Assembly (NCBI GenBank): GCA_035577545.1
Contig: DATLVI010000034.1
Span: 62,001-126,000 of the forward strand
Length of the DNA stretch: 64,000 nt
DNA from: Verrucomicrobiia bacterium
GTDB lineage: Bacteria; Verrucomicrobiota; Verrucomicrobiia; Palsa-1439
Direction of reading: 5' to 3'
Shown: piece after piece, positions 53,792 through 62,960 of the stretch
How the letters are laid out: each line of letters begins with the position of its first letter
How positions within the stretch are numbered: position 1 is the stretch's first letter
Translations under genes and position numbers: made by a program
Notes under the pieces: model-generated
Databases searched by the model: none
What the model was told of the DNA's origin: nothing
Seen by the model: only the letters and a program-made list of their open reading frames with translations

Positions 53792-54796
53792 TCAACGAAC
53801 CGGCACATACGACTTCAGGGCCTGCGTGTTTTCCGCCAGCGGTGTGAGCGTGTAGAAGCCCATCGCGGCGGGGAGTAGGACAAATTCTCCGACATTGATC
53901 CGCTCTTCCTTGCCGTCGGGTAAGAGCAAACCGACGGCGCCTTTGGTGCAACTCAGTATGTGGAACGTGGAGCCATCGGTGCGGTCGGGCCAGGCGTTGC
54001 GCAATTCAAGGCGGTGCACGTGGAACTCCTGGCACTCGACCAAACGCCACAGGCCGTTGACGCCATGGTACTCAACCTTTGCCTGCTGCTTCTTCGGTTC
54101 GTAATCCTGAAAGTCGATGCAGATGAGTGATTCTTTGACGTGGAGTTGGCGTGGCTTGCCGTCGAGGCCGACACGGCCCCAATCATAAACGCGATAGGTG
54201 GTATCGGAGTTCTGCTGGATCTCGACCAGCACGACACCCGCGTCGATCGCATGCACGCGACCCGAGGGAACGAAGAAAGTGTCACCGGGCAGGGCGGGGA
54301 AACGGTAGACGCAATCTTCGAGTTTGTCTGTTCCGTTTTGAAGTTTTGCGGATCCTTCCAACGCGCGCATGAAGTCGGCGCCCGTAGCACCGCGCCGCAG
54401 GCCGGCAATGAGGTGCGCATCCTGCTCGGCCTCGAGCACGCACCACATCTCGGTTTTGGGTTCGCTCTTCAGCTTGGCGGCGACAGCGGCGGGCGGATGA
54501 ACCTGCAACGAGAGCCGCTCGCGGGCATCGAGGAGCTTGACAAGCAGGGGAAACCGGATGGCCTTGCCGCAATTCGTACCCAAAAGCTCCGCTCCATGGG
54601 CGTGAATCTGCTCGCGCAACGTCCGGCCTTTGTCGGGCCCGTTGGCGACGACGGACTGGACGTCATCGCGGTCGCTGATCTCCCACGATTCACCGATGCG
54701 CTTGCCGAAGGGAACCAACTTGCCGTAGCGGGCAAGCGCATTTCCACCCCAAACGCGTTCGATGAGCGCGGGGGTAAATTTATAAGGATAGAGCAT
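53792..54796 (-). CDS. manA: Mannose-6-phosphate isomerase, class I
   Basis: 334 residues. LLVKLLDARERLSLQVHPP near 83-101 holds the zinc-site Gln and His, KTEMWCVLEAE near 114-124 the Glu, and SGRVHAIDAGVVLVEIQQNS near 177-196 the second His. TTYRVYDWGR follows. It interconverts fructose 6-phosphate and mannose 6-phosphate, feeding nucleotide-sugar supply. Bacterial short-form length. It is divergent from ftsK. Confidence 0.95.
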   Translation of the reverse strand: MLYPYKFTPALIERVWGGNALARYGKLVPFGKRIGESWEISDRDDVQSVVANGPDKGRTLREQIHAHGAELLGTNCGKAIRFPLLVKLLDARERLSLQVHPPAAVAAKLKSEPKTEMWCVLEAEQDAHLIAGLRRGATGADFMRALEGSAKLQNGTDKLEDCVYRFPALPGDTFFVPSGRVHAIDAGVVLVEIQQNSDTTYRVYDWGRVGLDGKPRQLHVKESLICIDFQDYEPKKQQAKVEYHGVNGLWRLVECQEFHVHRLELRNAWPDRTDGSTFHILSCTKGAVGLLLPDGKEERINVGEFVLLPAAMGFYTLTPLAENTQALKSYVPVR

Positions 54797-54805
54797 CTTT
54801 GTGCC

Positions 54806-54834
54806 TTGCAGTTAAGTCCTGTTTAACATACACT
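54806..54834 (+). promoter_or_regulatory. Likely promoter of ftsK
   Basis: TTGCAG (54806-54811), a 17-base spacer and TACACT (54829-54834) fit a sigma-70 promoter, in the short divergent gap between manA and ftsK. The predicted message would start near 54841 and carry the AAGGAGG ribosome-binding site. Confidence 0.45.
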
Positions 54835-54868
54835 TTGCGACCACAAGGAGGATTTGCAACGCTTTTCT

Positions 54869-57433
54869 ATGGGGAAAGACTCGAAGCACTCGGGCGCTCG
54901 TGAGATTTGGGCCGTTGTCCTGGTCGTCGCATCCCTTTTATTGCTACTCAGCTTGATTTCGTACGATCCGTACGATGTCGGCCATGTGGCGGCAAGCGGA
55001 CACAAGGCTGTCGCAAACTTCATCGGGCCGGTCGGCGCGTGGATCGCTTTCAGCACGTTTCAGGCGTTCGGGCTGGCGGCTTACGGGCTGATGGCCGTGC
55101 TGGCCGTGATCGGGGCGACATTGTTGCTCGGCAAGGAACTCCCGTGGCGCGGTAAGCTTGGCGCCGGCATTCTCCTGCTGATCTCGCTCAGTTGCCTGCT
55201 GCACGTCGCAGGACTGGAGCGCGCGCAACGCTCGTTGAATTTGCCGGATAGCGCGGGCGGCTTCCTCGGCTTGATCATTGGAGGATTTTCACAACGACTT
55301 GTGGGGCGGCCCGGCACGATCCTTGTCTTCGGCGGGTGCTATCTCATTAGCCTCATTTTGTTGATTAATTTCCGTCCGAGTTACTGGGTGGCCTTGAGCG
55401 TGGGCCGGGCGATGGATTTCTGGCAGCGGAAGCGGGGCAACAAATCCAAGCCCACGGTTGCGGACGAACTGCGCGACCAGGAGCGCGAGCTGACCATCAA
55501 AGAATTTCAGACCGACCGCCAGGTAGCCAAACAAGAGAAGGAAGCGCGCAAACTTGCCACCGAACAGTCCAACGGCACCAAGGCGGAGGAAGAAGCCGCC
55601 CGCGAGCGTCGGCCGGAACCGAAGTTCGAAGATTACACCGTGGCCCGGTCGCAGAATGGCGCGGACAAGAAGAAAGCGACCGGTGAGTCGCCATCGATGA
55701 TGGAGAAGCTCGCCGATAAGCTCAAGCCGAAGAAAGAAGGCGCTGCGGATTCCGCCGACGCGGAAGCGGGTGCTGCGACATCGGCCGCTCCCAAACCGAA
55801 ACGCGAAAAGCCGGCACCGACAGGCCCCGCCCCGGTGCTGGGAAGCGTCACCGCCGCCTCCGGCGAGGAGTACGTGCTTCCACCATTGGACATGCTGGAG
55901 CAGCCGCCATTGCCGGGAAAACGCGACGTGATGGAGGATTTAAAGGCCAGCGCAAAAGTCCTGCGGGAGACGTTGCAGGAATTCGGTATCGACGTGGAGT
56001 CCGGCGACGTGACGAAGGGGCCGACGGTGACCTTGTTCGAGTTGTATCCCGCGGCTGGCGTGCGCGTGGAAAAGATTTCATCGCTGTCCAATAATGTTGC
56101 CATGGCGATGCGGGCGGAGAAGGTACGCATTCTCGCGCCGGTGCCGGGTAAGGGGACAGTGGGTATTGAAGTACCCAACTCGTCCCGCACGACTGTCTAC
56201 CTGCGCGATCTTTTGGAATCGCCAGAGTGGCGCAACGCGACGGGAACGATCCCTATTGCGTTGGGCCGCGATGTGAAAGGCAATCCGATCATCGGCGACC
56301 TGGCCAATATGCCGCATTTGTTGATTGCCGGCGCGACCGGCTCGGGCAAGACCGTTTGCGTCAACGCGATTCTCGCTTCGCTGCTGTACCGTTTCACGGC
56401 GGAAGACATGCGTCTGGTCTTGATCGACCCGAAGATGGTCGAGATGCAGCACTACAATGCTCTGCCACATCTCATTGTGCCCGTCGTGACCGAGGCGAAG
56501 AAGGTGCCACTGGCGTTGGGGTGGGTGATCCGCGAGATGGAGAAGCGGTTCCAGATTTTCGCCAAGAGCGGCGTGCGCAACATCGCCGCTTTCAACTCGC
56601 GTCCGAAGAAATCGGTCAAGCCGGAGACGGAAACTCCCCTCGATCCGTTGGTCGTCGAAGATGCCGCGAATGAGAAAGAAGAGGCGACGCCGAAGCCGAA
56701 GGCAGAGCAGGAACTTCTCAAGATCGAAGTGCCGCGCGACTTCGAACTAATCATCCCCGAAAAGCTGCCATTCGTCGTGGTAGTGGTGGATGAATTGGCC
56801 GACCTGATGCAGACCGTCGGCAAGGACGTGGAAATGGCCATTGCGCGGCTCACCGCTCTGGGTCGCGCGGCCGGTATTCATCTGGTGGTCGCCACGCAGC
56901 GTCCCAGTGTCAACATCGTAACGGGCGTCATCAAGGCCAACATCCCCGCCCGCATCGCGTTTCAGGTGGCGTCGATGCAGGACTCGCGTGTCATTCTCGA
57001 TAGCCAGGGCGCGGAGAAACTGCTCGGCAAGGGCGACATGCTCTATGAGCCCGGGTCCGGGAAAGCCGTCCGCGCGCAGGGCGTCCTCGTGCTGGATCGG
57101 GAGGTCACGCGCATTGTCGATTTCATTGGCAGCCACGCCAAGCCGCAGTTTGAAAAAGAACTGCACCAGAAGCTGCAGAAGAATTCCAGCCTCGCCGACT
57201 CCGAGCCGAGCGACGAGGATGAGGAGTTGGTTGAGCAGTGCATGGAAGTCATTCGCCAGACCAATCGCGCCAGCGTCTCGGTCTTGCAACGCCGCCTCCG
57301 CATCGGTTACACTCGCGCCGCTCGGATCATGGACTTGTTGGAAGAACGCGGGGTCGTCGGCCCGAACAAAGGCGCCGAGCCGCGAGAAATCCTGATCGAC
57401 CTGGATGGGCAAGTGCCGGCCGAGCGTCAATAG
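54869..57433 (+). CDS. ftsK: DNA translocase FtsK/SpoIIIE
   Basis: 854 residues from the ATG (859 from a TTG at 54854). Four N-terminal membrane helices (about 12-190) are followed by a charged, proline-rich linker to about 325. The motor has Walker A LLIAGATGSGKTVCVNAI near 483-500 and Walker B FVVVVVDELADLM near 635-647, and the C-terminal gamma winged helix (ASVSVLQRRLRIGYTRAARI) reads polar DNA sequences. A 45-residue charged insert (about 580-625) interrupts the motor. It moves chromosome ends during division. AAGGAGG lies 2 bases before the TTG and 17 before the ATG, so the start is uncertain. Confidence 0.95.
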   Translation: MGKDSKHSGAREIWAVVLVVASLLLLLSLISYDPYDVGHVAASGHKAVANFIGPVGAWIAFSTFQAFGLAAYGLMAVLAVIGATLLLGKELPWRGKLGAGILLLISLSCLLHVAGLERAQRSLNLPDSAGGFLGLIIGGFSQRLVGRPGTILVFGGCYLISLILLINFRPSYWVALSVGRAMDFWQRKRGNKSKPTVADELRDQERELTIKEFQTDRQVAKQEKEARKLATEQSNGTKAEEEAARERRPEPKFEDYTVARSQNGADKKKATGESPSMMEKLADKLKPKKEGAADSADAEAGAATSAAPKPKREKPAPTGPAPVLGSVTAASGEEYVLPPLDMLEQPPLPGKRDVMEDLKASAKVLRETLQEFGIDVESGDVTKGPTVTLFELYPAAGVRVEKISSLSNNVAMAMRAEKVRILAPVPGKGTVGIEVPNSSRTTVYLRDLLESPEWRNATGTIPIALGRDVKGNPIIGDLANMPHLLIAGATGSGKTVCVNAILASLLYRFTAEDMRLVLIDPKMVEMQHYNALPHLIVPVVTEAKKVPLALGWVIREMEKRFQIFAKSGVRNIAAFNSRPKKSVKPETETPLDPLVVEDAANEKEEATPKPKAEQELLKIEVPRDFELIIPEKLPFVVVVVDELADLMQTVGKDVEMAIARLTALGRAAGIHLVVATQRPSVNIVTGVIKANIPARIAFQVASMQDSRVILDSQGAEKLLGKGDMLYEPGSGKAVRAQGVLVLDREVTRIVDFIGSHAKPQFEKELHQKLQKNSSLADSEPSDEDEELVEQCMEVIRQTNRASVSVLQRRLRIGYTRAARIMDLLEERGVVGPNKGAEPREILIDLDGQVPAERQ

Positions 57434-57443
57434 GCTGACACCA

Positions 57444-57962
57444 ATGGAATCCATCGGCGAGATCCTCCGCGAAGCGCGGCACAACAAACGGGCGTCCCTT
57501 GAGGACGCGTCCCGCGCGACGCGCATCAAGATGGATATTCTGGAACAACTCGAGGCGGACGAGTTTGACAAACTTGCAGCACCGGCCTACACGAAGGGAT
57601 TCTTGAAGCTCTACTCCGAGTATCTCGGTCTCGACAGCCAGGCCATGGTCGAATCTTATTTGCGAAGCCAGGGCGGACTGCGGCGGCAGGGGTTGCACGT
57701 TGAAACCGAGAAAACCGTTCGCGCGCGTAAACCACCCGAATTGAAGCTGCCACTGCGGAGCGTCGGGCTGGTTGTTGTTGGTATCACGGCAATTGTGTTC
57801 GTAGTTGTACTCATTAAGAGTCATTTCTCGCATCGAGCGTCTCGGCCGGTGGAACCGATAGTGTCAGCGAACGCTCCGTCGATACCCAAGGCCGATTTCG
57901 ACGCCTGGTACCAGCCCAAGCCCAGGCCGGCCCCCGAGCTTGTCGAGCCTTCAGGCAAGTGA
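57444..57962 (+). CDS. RodZ-like HTH membrane protein
   Basis: 172 residues from the ATG at 57444, 10 bases after ftsK. A cytoplasmic helix-turn-helix of the HTH_25/RodZ type (SIGEILREARHNKRASLEDA, ATRIKMDILEQLEADEFDKL, about 3-70) is followed by one membrane helix (about 106-126) and a short proline-rich outside tail. RodZ links MreB filaments to the cell wall machinery. The periplasmic domain here is much shorter than in E. coli RodZ. Confidence 0.85.
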   Translation: MESIGEILREARHNKRASLEDASRATRIKMDILEQLEADEFDKLAAPAYTKGFLKLYSEYLGLDSQAMVESYLRSQGGLRRQGLHVETEKTVRARKPPELKLPLRSVGLVVVGITAIVFVVVLIKSHFSHRASRPVEPIVSANAPSIPKADFDAWYQPKPRPAPELVEPSGK

Positions 57963-57984
57963 GGCGACAGCGCCTACTTAAACG

Positions 57985-58105
57985 TTGGCCGGCCAAAGTG
58001 ACCTTGCGAATTAGCTTGCAAAATGCAAGCAATGTTGTCACCCTCGGCACCAGTGAGAGCGTCGCGATGCGCCTGGTTCAGGCGAGCGTGGTAAGGTCAC
58101 GTGAC
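57985..58105. other. Gene-free stretch rich in perfect small palindromes
   Basis: Within 57963-58245 no gene is convincing, but four perfect inverted repeats occur in 121 bases: TTGGCCGGCCAA (57985-57996), GCTTGCA-AAA-TGCAAGC (58014-58030), CGCCTG-GTT-CAGGCG (58070-58084) and GTCACGTGAC (58096-58105). Two have tetraloop-sized or smaller loops, as in folded RNA. It could be the leader of the PEP-CTERM gene behind, a small RNA, or a set of protein-binding sites. Confidence 0.4.
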
Positions 58106-58245
58106 GTAGCGAGTTGATTGGGGCGATTCTTCTTCCAGCGGTGTCGGTCGCTGCGCAAGCCTTTCTGAATCTTGCCTTTCAGGGTGAGATTGTTTCTTAC
58201 CCTAAATTCAGTAATGCGCTATGCGCAGAAAGGACTTGGGGATCG

Positions 58246-58800
58246 ATGAGAACACTGCTGAAGCTTTTGCTCCCCATTGGAGTATTCGTGATCGCGGTGA
58301 CGGCCGCTTTCGGCCAGTTCAGTTTTGACGAGAATGGCAATGGATTTGGTCCAGGCGGTCCCATACCGGGCTTCATGGGCATTGACCCGCTGACGGGCCT
58401 GCCCGCCTTGGTTTACCCGCTGCCGTTCGCGCCCGCACCGGGGGATGTGTTGCTGACAGAATCTGGGGGTCAGAGCAACGTGGTGTCGGACATCTTCCGA
58501 TTCTTCCAGAACAACCTCATCGTGTACTCGGAAAGGGAGCCAGGCGAGACGAATTTTGATCTGGCTGATGTGGCGGCGTTCCCTCCACTGCAGCCGAATG
58601 TGGCCGGCCCATTTGCCGAAGTTGGGCCTGAAGGGAACAATGGGTTCGTGTGGGCTCCCCCTCCGGGATCGGGTGCACCCGGCGATGTGGGCTTCCCTGT
58701 GCAGTACAACCTTGTCAGCGATGTTCCTGAGCCTACCAGCGTTACACTGGTTGGTTTGGGCTTGGTCGGATTTCTGACAATCATCCGTCGTCGCAAGTAG
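58246..58800 (+). CDS. Short PEP-CTERM exported protein
   Basis: 184 residues from the ATG at 58246. A signal peptide (about 1-25, ending TAAFG) leads into a low-complexity glycine- and proline-rich body (GNGFGPGGPIPGFMGIDPLT). It ends in the PEP-CTERM signal: DVPEPTSVTLV, a hydrophobic stretch and RRRK. No exosortase gene is nearby. The body's role is unknown. A strong hairpin follows the stop. Confidence 0.85.
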   Translation: MRTLLKLLLPIGVFVIAVTAAFGQFSFDENGNGFGPGGPIPGFMGIDPLTGLPALVYPLPFAPAPGDVLLTESGGQSNVVSDIFRFFQNNLIVYSEREPGETNFDLADVAAFPPLQPNVAGPFAEVGPEGNNGFVWAPPPGSGAPGDVGFPVQYNLVSDVPEPTSVTLVGLGLVGFLTIIRRRK

Positions 58801-58821
58801 TCAATCCAATCGCGCCCATGG

Positions 58822-58853
58822 GCAGCCACCCGGCCGTATCGGCGGGTGGCTGC
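58822..58853 (+). terminator. Strong terminator hairpin after the PEP-CTERM gene
   Basis: GCAGCCACCC and GGGTGGCTGC pair perfectly along 10 bases and the inner GCCG and CGGC extend the stem around TAT. It starts 22 bases after the stop and is followed by TTGTGCC. It separates the PEP-CTERM gene from rimO. Confidence 0.65.
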
Positions 58854-58941
58854 TTGTGCCGTCAATCTGGTTGATCCCACAAGGCCGCCGGACCGGTTTG
58901 TAATCGCGACCGGTAGCTGGTAGAATCCGGCCCCACAAACT

Positions 58942-60333
58942 ATGCAGTCGTCCCAAACTATCAAGGTCGGGTTCGTCAGTCTCGGCTGCGCGAAAAATCT
59001 CGTGGATAGCGAGGTTATGCTCGGCTCGCTGTTGCGCGACGGGATGCAGGTGACACCGAACGCGCAGGAAGCGGACGTGGTGATTGTGAATACCTGCGGT
59101 TTTATCGAAGCGTCGAAAAAGGAATCCATCGACGCGATTCTGAAGGCGAACGAACTGCGCGAGACGGGCAACTGCAAGGCGCTCATCATGGCCGGTTGCC
59201 TGACACAGCGTTACCCGAGAGATTTGCAGAAGGAATTGCCGGAGGTTGATGCGATCGTCGGGCTCAACGAAGTCCCGCGCATCGGGCAAATCGTCCGCGA
59301 GATTCTCGCGAAGAATGGACATACCGCTCCGCAACTTTTCTGGTCCGGCCCGGCCAACTATGTTCCCGATTATGCGGCGCCGCGGTTTCGGCTCACGCCG
59401 AAACATCATGCCTACGTCAAGGTCGCCGAGGGTTGTAATCACCCGTGCACGTTTTGCAGCATCCCGCGGATTCGCGGAAAACATCGGAGCCGTGCGCTGA
59501 ACGATGTCCTCGCGGAGATTCGCGCGCTCGTGTCCAACGGTGCGCGGGAGATCAATCTCATCTCGCAGGACACCACGTTTTACGGCAAGGACCTCGACCC
59601 GCAGGCGCCAGGGCCACGCGACGGAAAGAGTTTGCTCTGCGAATTGCTGCGGGAAATCCAACAGATCGACGGCGAGTTCTGGGTGCGGCTACTCTACACG
59701 CATCCATACCATTGGAACGACGAACTGATCGAGACCATCGCCGCTTGCGACAAAGTGTGTCGCTACGTCGACATGCCGCTGCAACATATCAATGACGAGA
59801 TGTTGAAGCAGATGCGACGCGAGACGAGTGGACAGTATATTCGCGATCTCATCGCACGGATTCGCCGGGGCATCCCGGGCATTGCGTTACGCACGACATT
59901 CATTGTTGGATTTCCGGGTGAGGCTGAAAAGCAATTCGAAGAATTGCTACAGTTCATCGCCGAAGCGAAGTTCGAGCGGCTTGGCATGTTCCAGTATTCA
60001 CAAGAGGACCATACGCCCGCCGGGACGATGGCCACGCAGTTGTCCGTCAAGGAGAAGAAGAGACGTTACCAGCGTGCGATGGCGCTGCAGCAGCAGGTGT
60101 CGCGTGAGGTGCAGGGCGCGTTTGTCGGCCAGACGATCAAGGTGCTTATCGAAGAGCGGACCGAAGGCGGCTGGGTTGGTCGTTCTCACGCCGACGCCCC
60201 TGAAATCGACGGCAGCGTGCAGGTCATGGGGCCGGCGCAAATCGGTGAGTTTGCGCGCGTGCGGATTACCGGCGCGAGCGAATACGATCTTACCGGTGAG
60301 ACATTGCGCGGTGCCAGCGCCGCAGTTGCTTGA
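58942..60333 (+). CDS. rimO: Ribosomal protein S12 methylthiotransferase RimO
   Basis: 463 residues. The N-terminal domain binds one cluster through C16 (FVSLGCAKNLVDSEVM), C52 (VNTCGF) and C86 (MAGCLTQRYP). The radical SAM motif CNHPCTFCSIPRIRGKHRSR lies near 167-186, and a TRAM domain ends the protein (about 395-455). It adds a methylthio group to an aspartate of ribosomal protein S12; MiaB is the nearest relative. The GCAKNLVDSE and IRGKHRS forms point to RimO. The 3' end overlaps the convergent GST-like gene by 44 bases. Confidence 0.95.
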   Translation: MQSSQTIKVGFVSLGCAKNLVDSEVMLGSLLRDGMQVTPNAQEADVVIVNTCGFIEASKKESIDAILKANELRETGNCKALIMAGCLTQRYPRDLQKELPEVDAIVGLNEVPRIGQIVREILAKNGHTAPQLFWSGPANYVPDYAAPRFRLTPKHHAYVKVAEGCNHPCTFCSIPRIRGKHRSRALNDVLAEIRALVSNGAREINLISQDTTFYGKDLDPQAPGPRDGKSLLCELLREIQQIDGEFWVRLLYTHPYHWNDELIETIAACDKVCRYVDMPLQHINDEMLKQMRRETSGQYIRDLIARIRRGIPGIALRTTFIVGFPGEAEKQFEELLQFIAEAKFERLGMFQYSQEDHTPAGTMATQLSVKEKKRRYQRAMALQQQVSREVQGAFVGQTIKVLIEERTEGGWVGRSHADAPEIDGSVQVMGPAQIGEFARVRITGASEYDLTGETLRGASAAVA

Positions 60334-60934
60334 GCGGCGGCAGTTTCGTTTTCCCGCTGTAGAGATAGTTCTCCACAATCCCGTAGAGATCGTAATCCAC
60401 AAACAGCGGACGTTCCGCGACGAGATACTCTGACGACGCCAGCATGTTGTCGATCGGCTTGAGAAGGTCTGCGAATTGATGGTTAAGATCTGCGCGGTCG
60501 CGCGCCCACTGCGCAACGCAACCCTTGCCGAACTTCCGCTCCTTGTGGCGAGTCAGCATGGTTCGTTCAACAAGGGGCAACGTGGGAATGACGTAACTAT
60601 CATCCACTTTGAAACCGATGCCTTCCAGGTCGTTCTCAATGTAGCGCGCGAGGATCGCCTGGATGCCTTCCTTGTCGCGCGGGAACAAACCCAGCTTGTG
60701 CTTGCGGTCAACGTATCGCGCCACCTCTTGGCCAAAGTCGGTGAAATCCCCGACCGCTATCTTGCCGTCGGAAAGGCAGGGCACGGTGTAGGCGCGGCCT
60801 TTCGTCGCGCGAATAATGGCGTCACGCTGGTGTGAAGGTATGTTCTTGATCCGATGCGGAATCCGGTGGCGTTCCAAGATGCGTCGAATCGTGATGCAAA
60901 ACGGCGACCACGGGAATTGAATGAGCGTGATCAT
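60290..60934 (-). CDS. Glutathione S-transferase-like protein
   Basis: 214 residues. An N-terminal thioredoxin-like domain (LIQFPWSPFCITIRRILERH near 4-23, YTVPCLSDGKIAVGDFTDFG near 49-68) and a helical C-terminal half (about 95-205) match the GST fold, with a lone cysteine where glutaredoxin has CxxC. The ligand is unknown. It is the last gene of the leftward moa operon and overlaps mogA by 4 bases, an unusual partner for molybdenum cofactor genes. Confidence 0.82.
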   Translation of the reverse strand: MITLIQFPWSPFCITIRRILERHRIPHRIKNIPSHQRDAIIRATKGRAYTVPCLSDGKIAVGDFTDFGQEVARYVDRKHKLGLFPRDKEGIQAILARYIENDLEGIGFKVDDSYVIPTLPLVERTMLTRHKERKFGKGCVAQWARDRADLNHQFADLLKPIDNMLASSEYLVAERPLFVDYDLYGIVENYLYSGKTKLPPLKQLRRWHRAMSHR

Positions 60935-61407
60935 GGGTGCTGGGTCCCTTCTCCAAGGAGTTCAATCGCATGGGGTATCGTGTCGGCGACGAATTCGAGA
61001 CACTCCACCGCGCCCTTTGGGCTGCCGGGGAGGCAGATGACGAGGGACTTGCCGACGACTGCGGCCAGACTGCGCGACAGGATGGCGTGGGGGAAACGCT
61101 CGAAACTTTTTGCGCGCATCACCTCGCCGAAACCGGGCAACTCTTTCTCGGCGATTTCACGGATCGCCTCGGGCGTGACGTCGCGCTCCGCGATGCCGGT
61201 GCCGCCCGTGAGCAGGACCAACGAGCAAGCCTTTGTGAGTTCGAAGGTCTTGTCCCCGATCAGAGCCTCTTCATCCGGCACGACGGCTTGAGCGGTGATT
61301 GACCAACCGAGCTTTTCACAGAACTGCTTGACCGCGGGGCCGCTTTTGTCCTCGTACTGGCCGCGGAACGCGCGGTCACTTACCGTGATAATGCCGACGG
61401 TAATCAT
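60931..61407 (-). CDS. mogA: Molybdopterin adenylyltransferase, MogA/MoaB family
   Basis: 158 residues from the ATG at 61407. GIITVSDRAFRGQYEDKSGP near 5-24, LLTGGTGIAERDVTPEA near 73-89 (GGTG motif) and LPGFGEVMRAKSF near 98-110 are typical. It activates molybdopterin with AMP before molybdenum insertion. MoaB is the close alternative. It overlaps moaC and the GST-like gene by 4 bases each, within a moa operon. Confidence 0.92.
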   Translation of the reverse strand: MITVGIITVSDRAFRGQYEDKSGPAVKQFCEKLGWSITAQAVVPDEEALIGDKTFELTKACSLVLLTGGTGIAERDVTPEAIREIAEKELPGFGEVMRAKSFERFPHAILSRSLAAVVGKSLVICLPGSPKGAVECLEFVADTIPHAIELLGEGTQHP

Positions 61408-61850
61408 TTCTTCGTCTTGCTGACCAGTTTGATTTCGCCGATGACCATTTCTTTGTCCACGGCCTTGCACATGTCGTAGATGGTCAAGGCGGTGACGGCC
61501 GCCGCCGTGAGGGCTTCCATCTCGACGCCGGTTTGCGCGGCGATCTTCGCGGTGGCGGTGATCTCGATGCGATCGCGTTTTGCCTGTAGATCGACATCGA
61601 TATGGGAGAGGTTCAACGGGTGGCAGAGCGGGATCAAATCACTCGTGCGCTTTGCCGCTTGGATACCGGCGAGTCGGGCGGTGGACAAGACATCGCCTTT
61701 GCCCATTTGATTGGCGAAGATCAACGCCAGGGTTTTACGCTGCAGAAGGATCGTCCCGCGCGCGACCGCTTCGCGCAGTTGGACCGGCTTGGCGGACACA
61801 TCCACCATCCGCGCTTTGCCCTGCTGATCGACGTGGGTGAGTTTCTTCAT
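61404..61850 (-). CDS. moaC: Cyclic pyranopterin monophosphate synthase MoaC
   Basis: 148 residues from the ATG at 61850. MVDVSAKPVQLREAVARG near 15-32, AKRTSDLIPLCHPLNLSHID near 63-82 and GVEMEALTAAAVTALTIYDM near 106-125 form the known active-site segments. It turns the MoaA product into cyclic pyranopterin monophosphate. Longer upstream frame lies inside moaA and is not used. Overlaps moaA and mogA by 4 bases each. Confidence 0.97.
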   Translation of the reverse strand: MKKLTHVDQQGKARMVDVSAKPVQLREAVARGTILLQRKTLALIFANQMGKGDVLSTARLAGIQAAKRTSDLIPLCHPLNLSHIDVDLQAKRDRIEITATAKIAAQTGVEMEALTAAAVTALTIYDMCKAVDKEMVIGEIKLVSKTKK

Positions 61851-62845
61851 CCGCCGATGGCGATCATTTTGCGGCCAGGAACGTAGTTGTTGCGGAACTC
61901 GTGCTCCTCGGGCTTGTTGCGGATCGTCTGCACGAACACCTCGCGCAGCTTGGCGTCGCTGGTGTCCATGGCGCGTAACACAGGCTTCAAATCGTATTCC
62001 AGATGCGCGCCGAGGCAGGGACGCAACTTTCCGTCGGCGGTGAGTCTGATCTTGTTGCACGTCTCGCAAAAATGGAGGTTGGTCATCGCGCCGATGAAAC
62101 CCAGCCGTACCGGCTGGCCACGGCGGTTGAGCAAACCGCTGACTTCGTAGTACGCCGCCGGCCCGTTCCCTTTGACCTCACTCGGCGGCTCGGGCAGCGG
62201 AATGAGTTCGTAGCGCTGTTCGATCTGGCGGCGGACGTGGCCGACTGAGATGAAATTGTCGTCTGTGAGCACTTCCCCCGTGCTGATGGGCATCAATTCG
62301 ATGAAACGCAACGTGACGGCCTTCTCGCGTGCGAAGTCGATGAGGTCGAACACCTCATCATCGTTCTTGCCCTTCATCAGCACCATGTTTAGCTTCACTT
62401 GCGGGAATCCTGCGTCGATAGCGGCGTCGATGCCCGCGAGCACATCGGCAAGCTGGCCGTTGCCGCTCAACTCGCGGTAGGTGTCGGCATCCAGCGAATC
62501 GAGGGAGATGTTGACCTTGGTGACCCCGTTCTCGCAAAGCTGGTGGGCGAGGGGAGCGAGCAACGTGGCATTGGTGCTCAGGCCGATGTCCGTGACGCCC
62601 GGCAATTTGTGCAACTCACCGATAAACTCCGCGACGTTCCTGCGCACCAGCGGTTCGCCGCCCGTGACGCGGAATTTCGTGACGCCGAGCGAGGTGGCCA
62701 CACGAGCGACGCGCAGGATTTCCTCGTAAGTGAGGATTTGGCCCTTGGGCAGCCATTCGATGGTCACGTCGTGCGGCAGGCAGTAGGCGCACCGCTCGTT
62801 GCAGCGATCCGTCACGGAAATCCGCATGTAGGTTACGATATGCAC
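61847..62845 (-). CDS. moaA: GTP 3',8-cyclase MoaA
   Basis: 332 residues from a GTG at 62845, with AGGG upstream at fair spacing; an ATG at 62875 is possible. The radical SAM motif CNERCAYC is near 15-22 (RISVTDRC). The second cluster is bound by CETCNKIRLTADGKLRPC near 257-274 and the protein ends in GG, as required for activation by GTP. It starts molybdenum cofactor synthesis. First gene of the leftward moaA-moaC-mogA-gst operon. Confidence 0.97.
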   Translation of the reverse strand: MHIVTYMRISVTDRCNERCAYCLPHDVTIEWLPKGQILTYEEILRVARVATSLGVTKFRVTGGEPLVRRNVAEFIGELHKLPGVTDIGLSTNATLLAPLAHQLCENGVTKVNISLDSLDADTYRELSGNGQLADVLAGIDAAIDAGFPQVKLNMVLMKGKNDDEVFDLIDFAREKAVTLRFIELMPISTGEVLTDDNFISVGHVRRQIEQRYELIPLPEPPSEVKGNGPAAYYEVSGLLNRRGQPVRLGFIGAMTNLHFCETCNKIRLTADGKLRPCLGAHLEYDLKPVLRAMDTSDAKLREVFVQTIRNKPEEHEFRNNYVPGRKMIAIGG

Positions 62846-62960
62846 GCCTGCCCTAACAATACGAGTTGCCCGCATCCGCCGCAAGCCCCGAAGAGGTTCG
62901 GGGCAAGCCGAGACGGGCAAGCGGATTGACTTTGCTTGGCGGGCTTATATCCTGCGCCTT

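Noticed and set aside
57963-58245. c-di-GMP or other known riboswitch in the palindrome-rich gap
   Set aside because: No conserved core of a riboswitch class that I know was recognised in the sequence.
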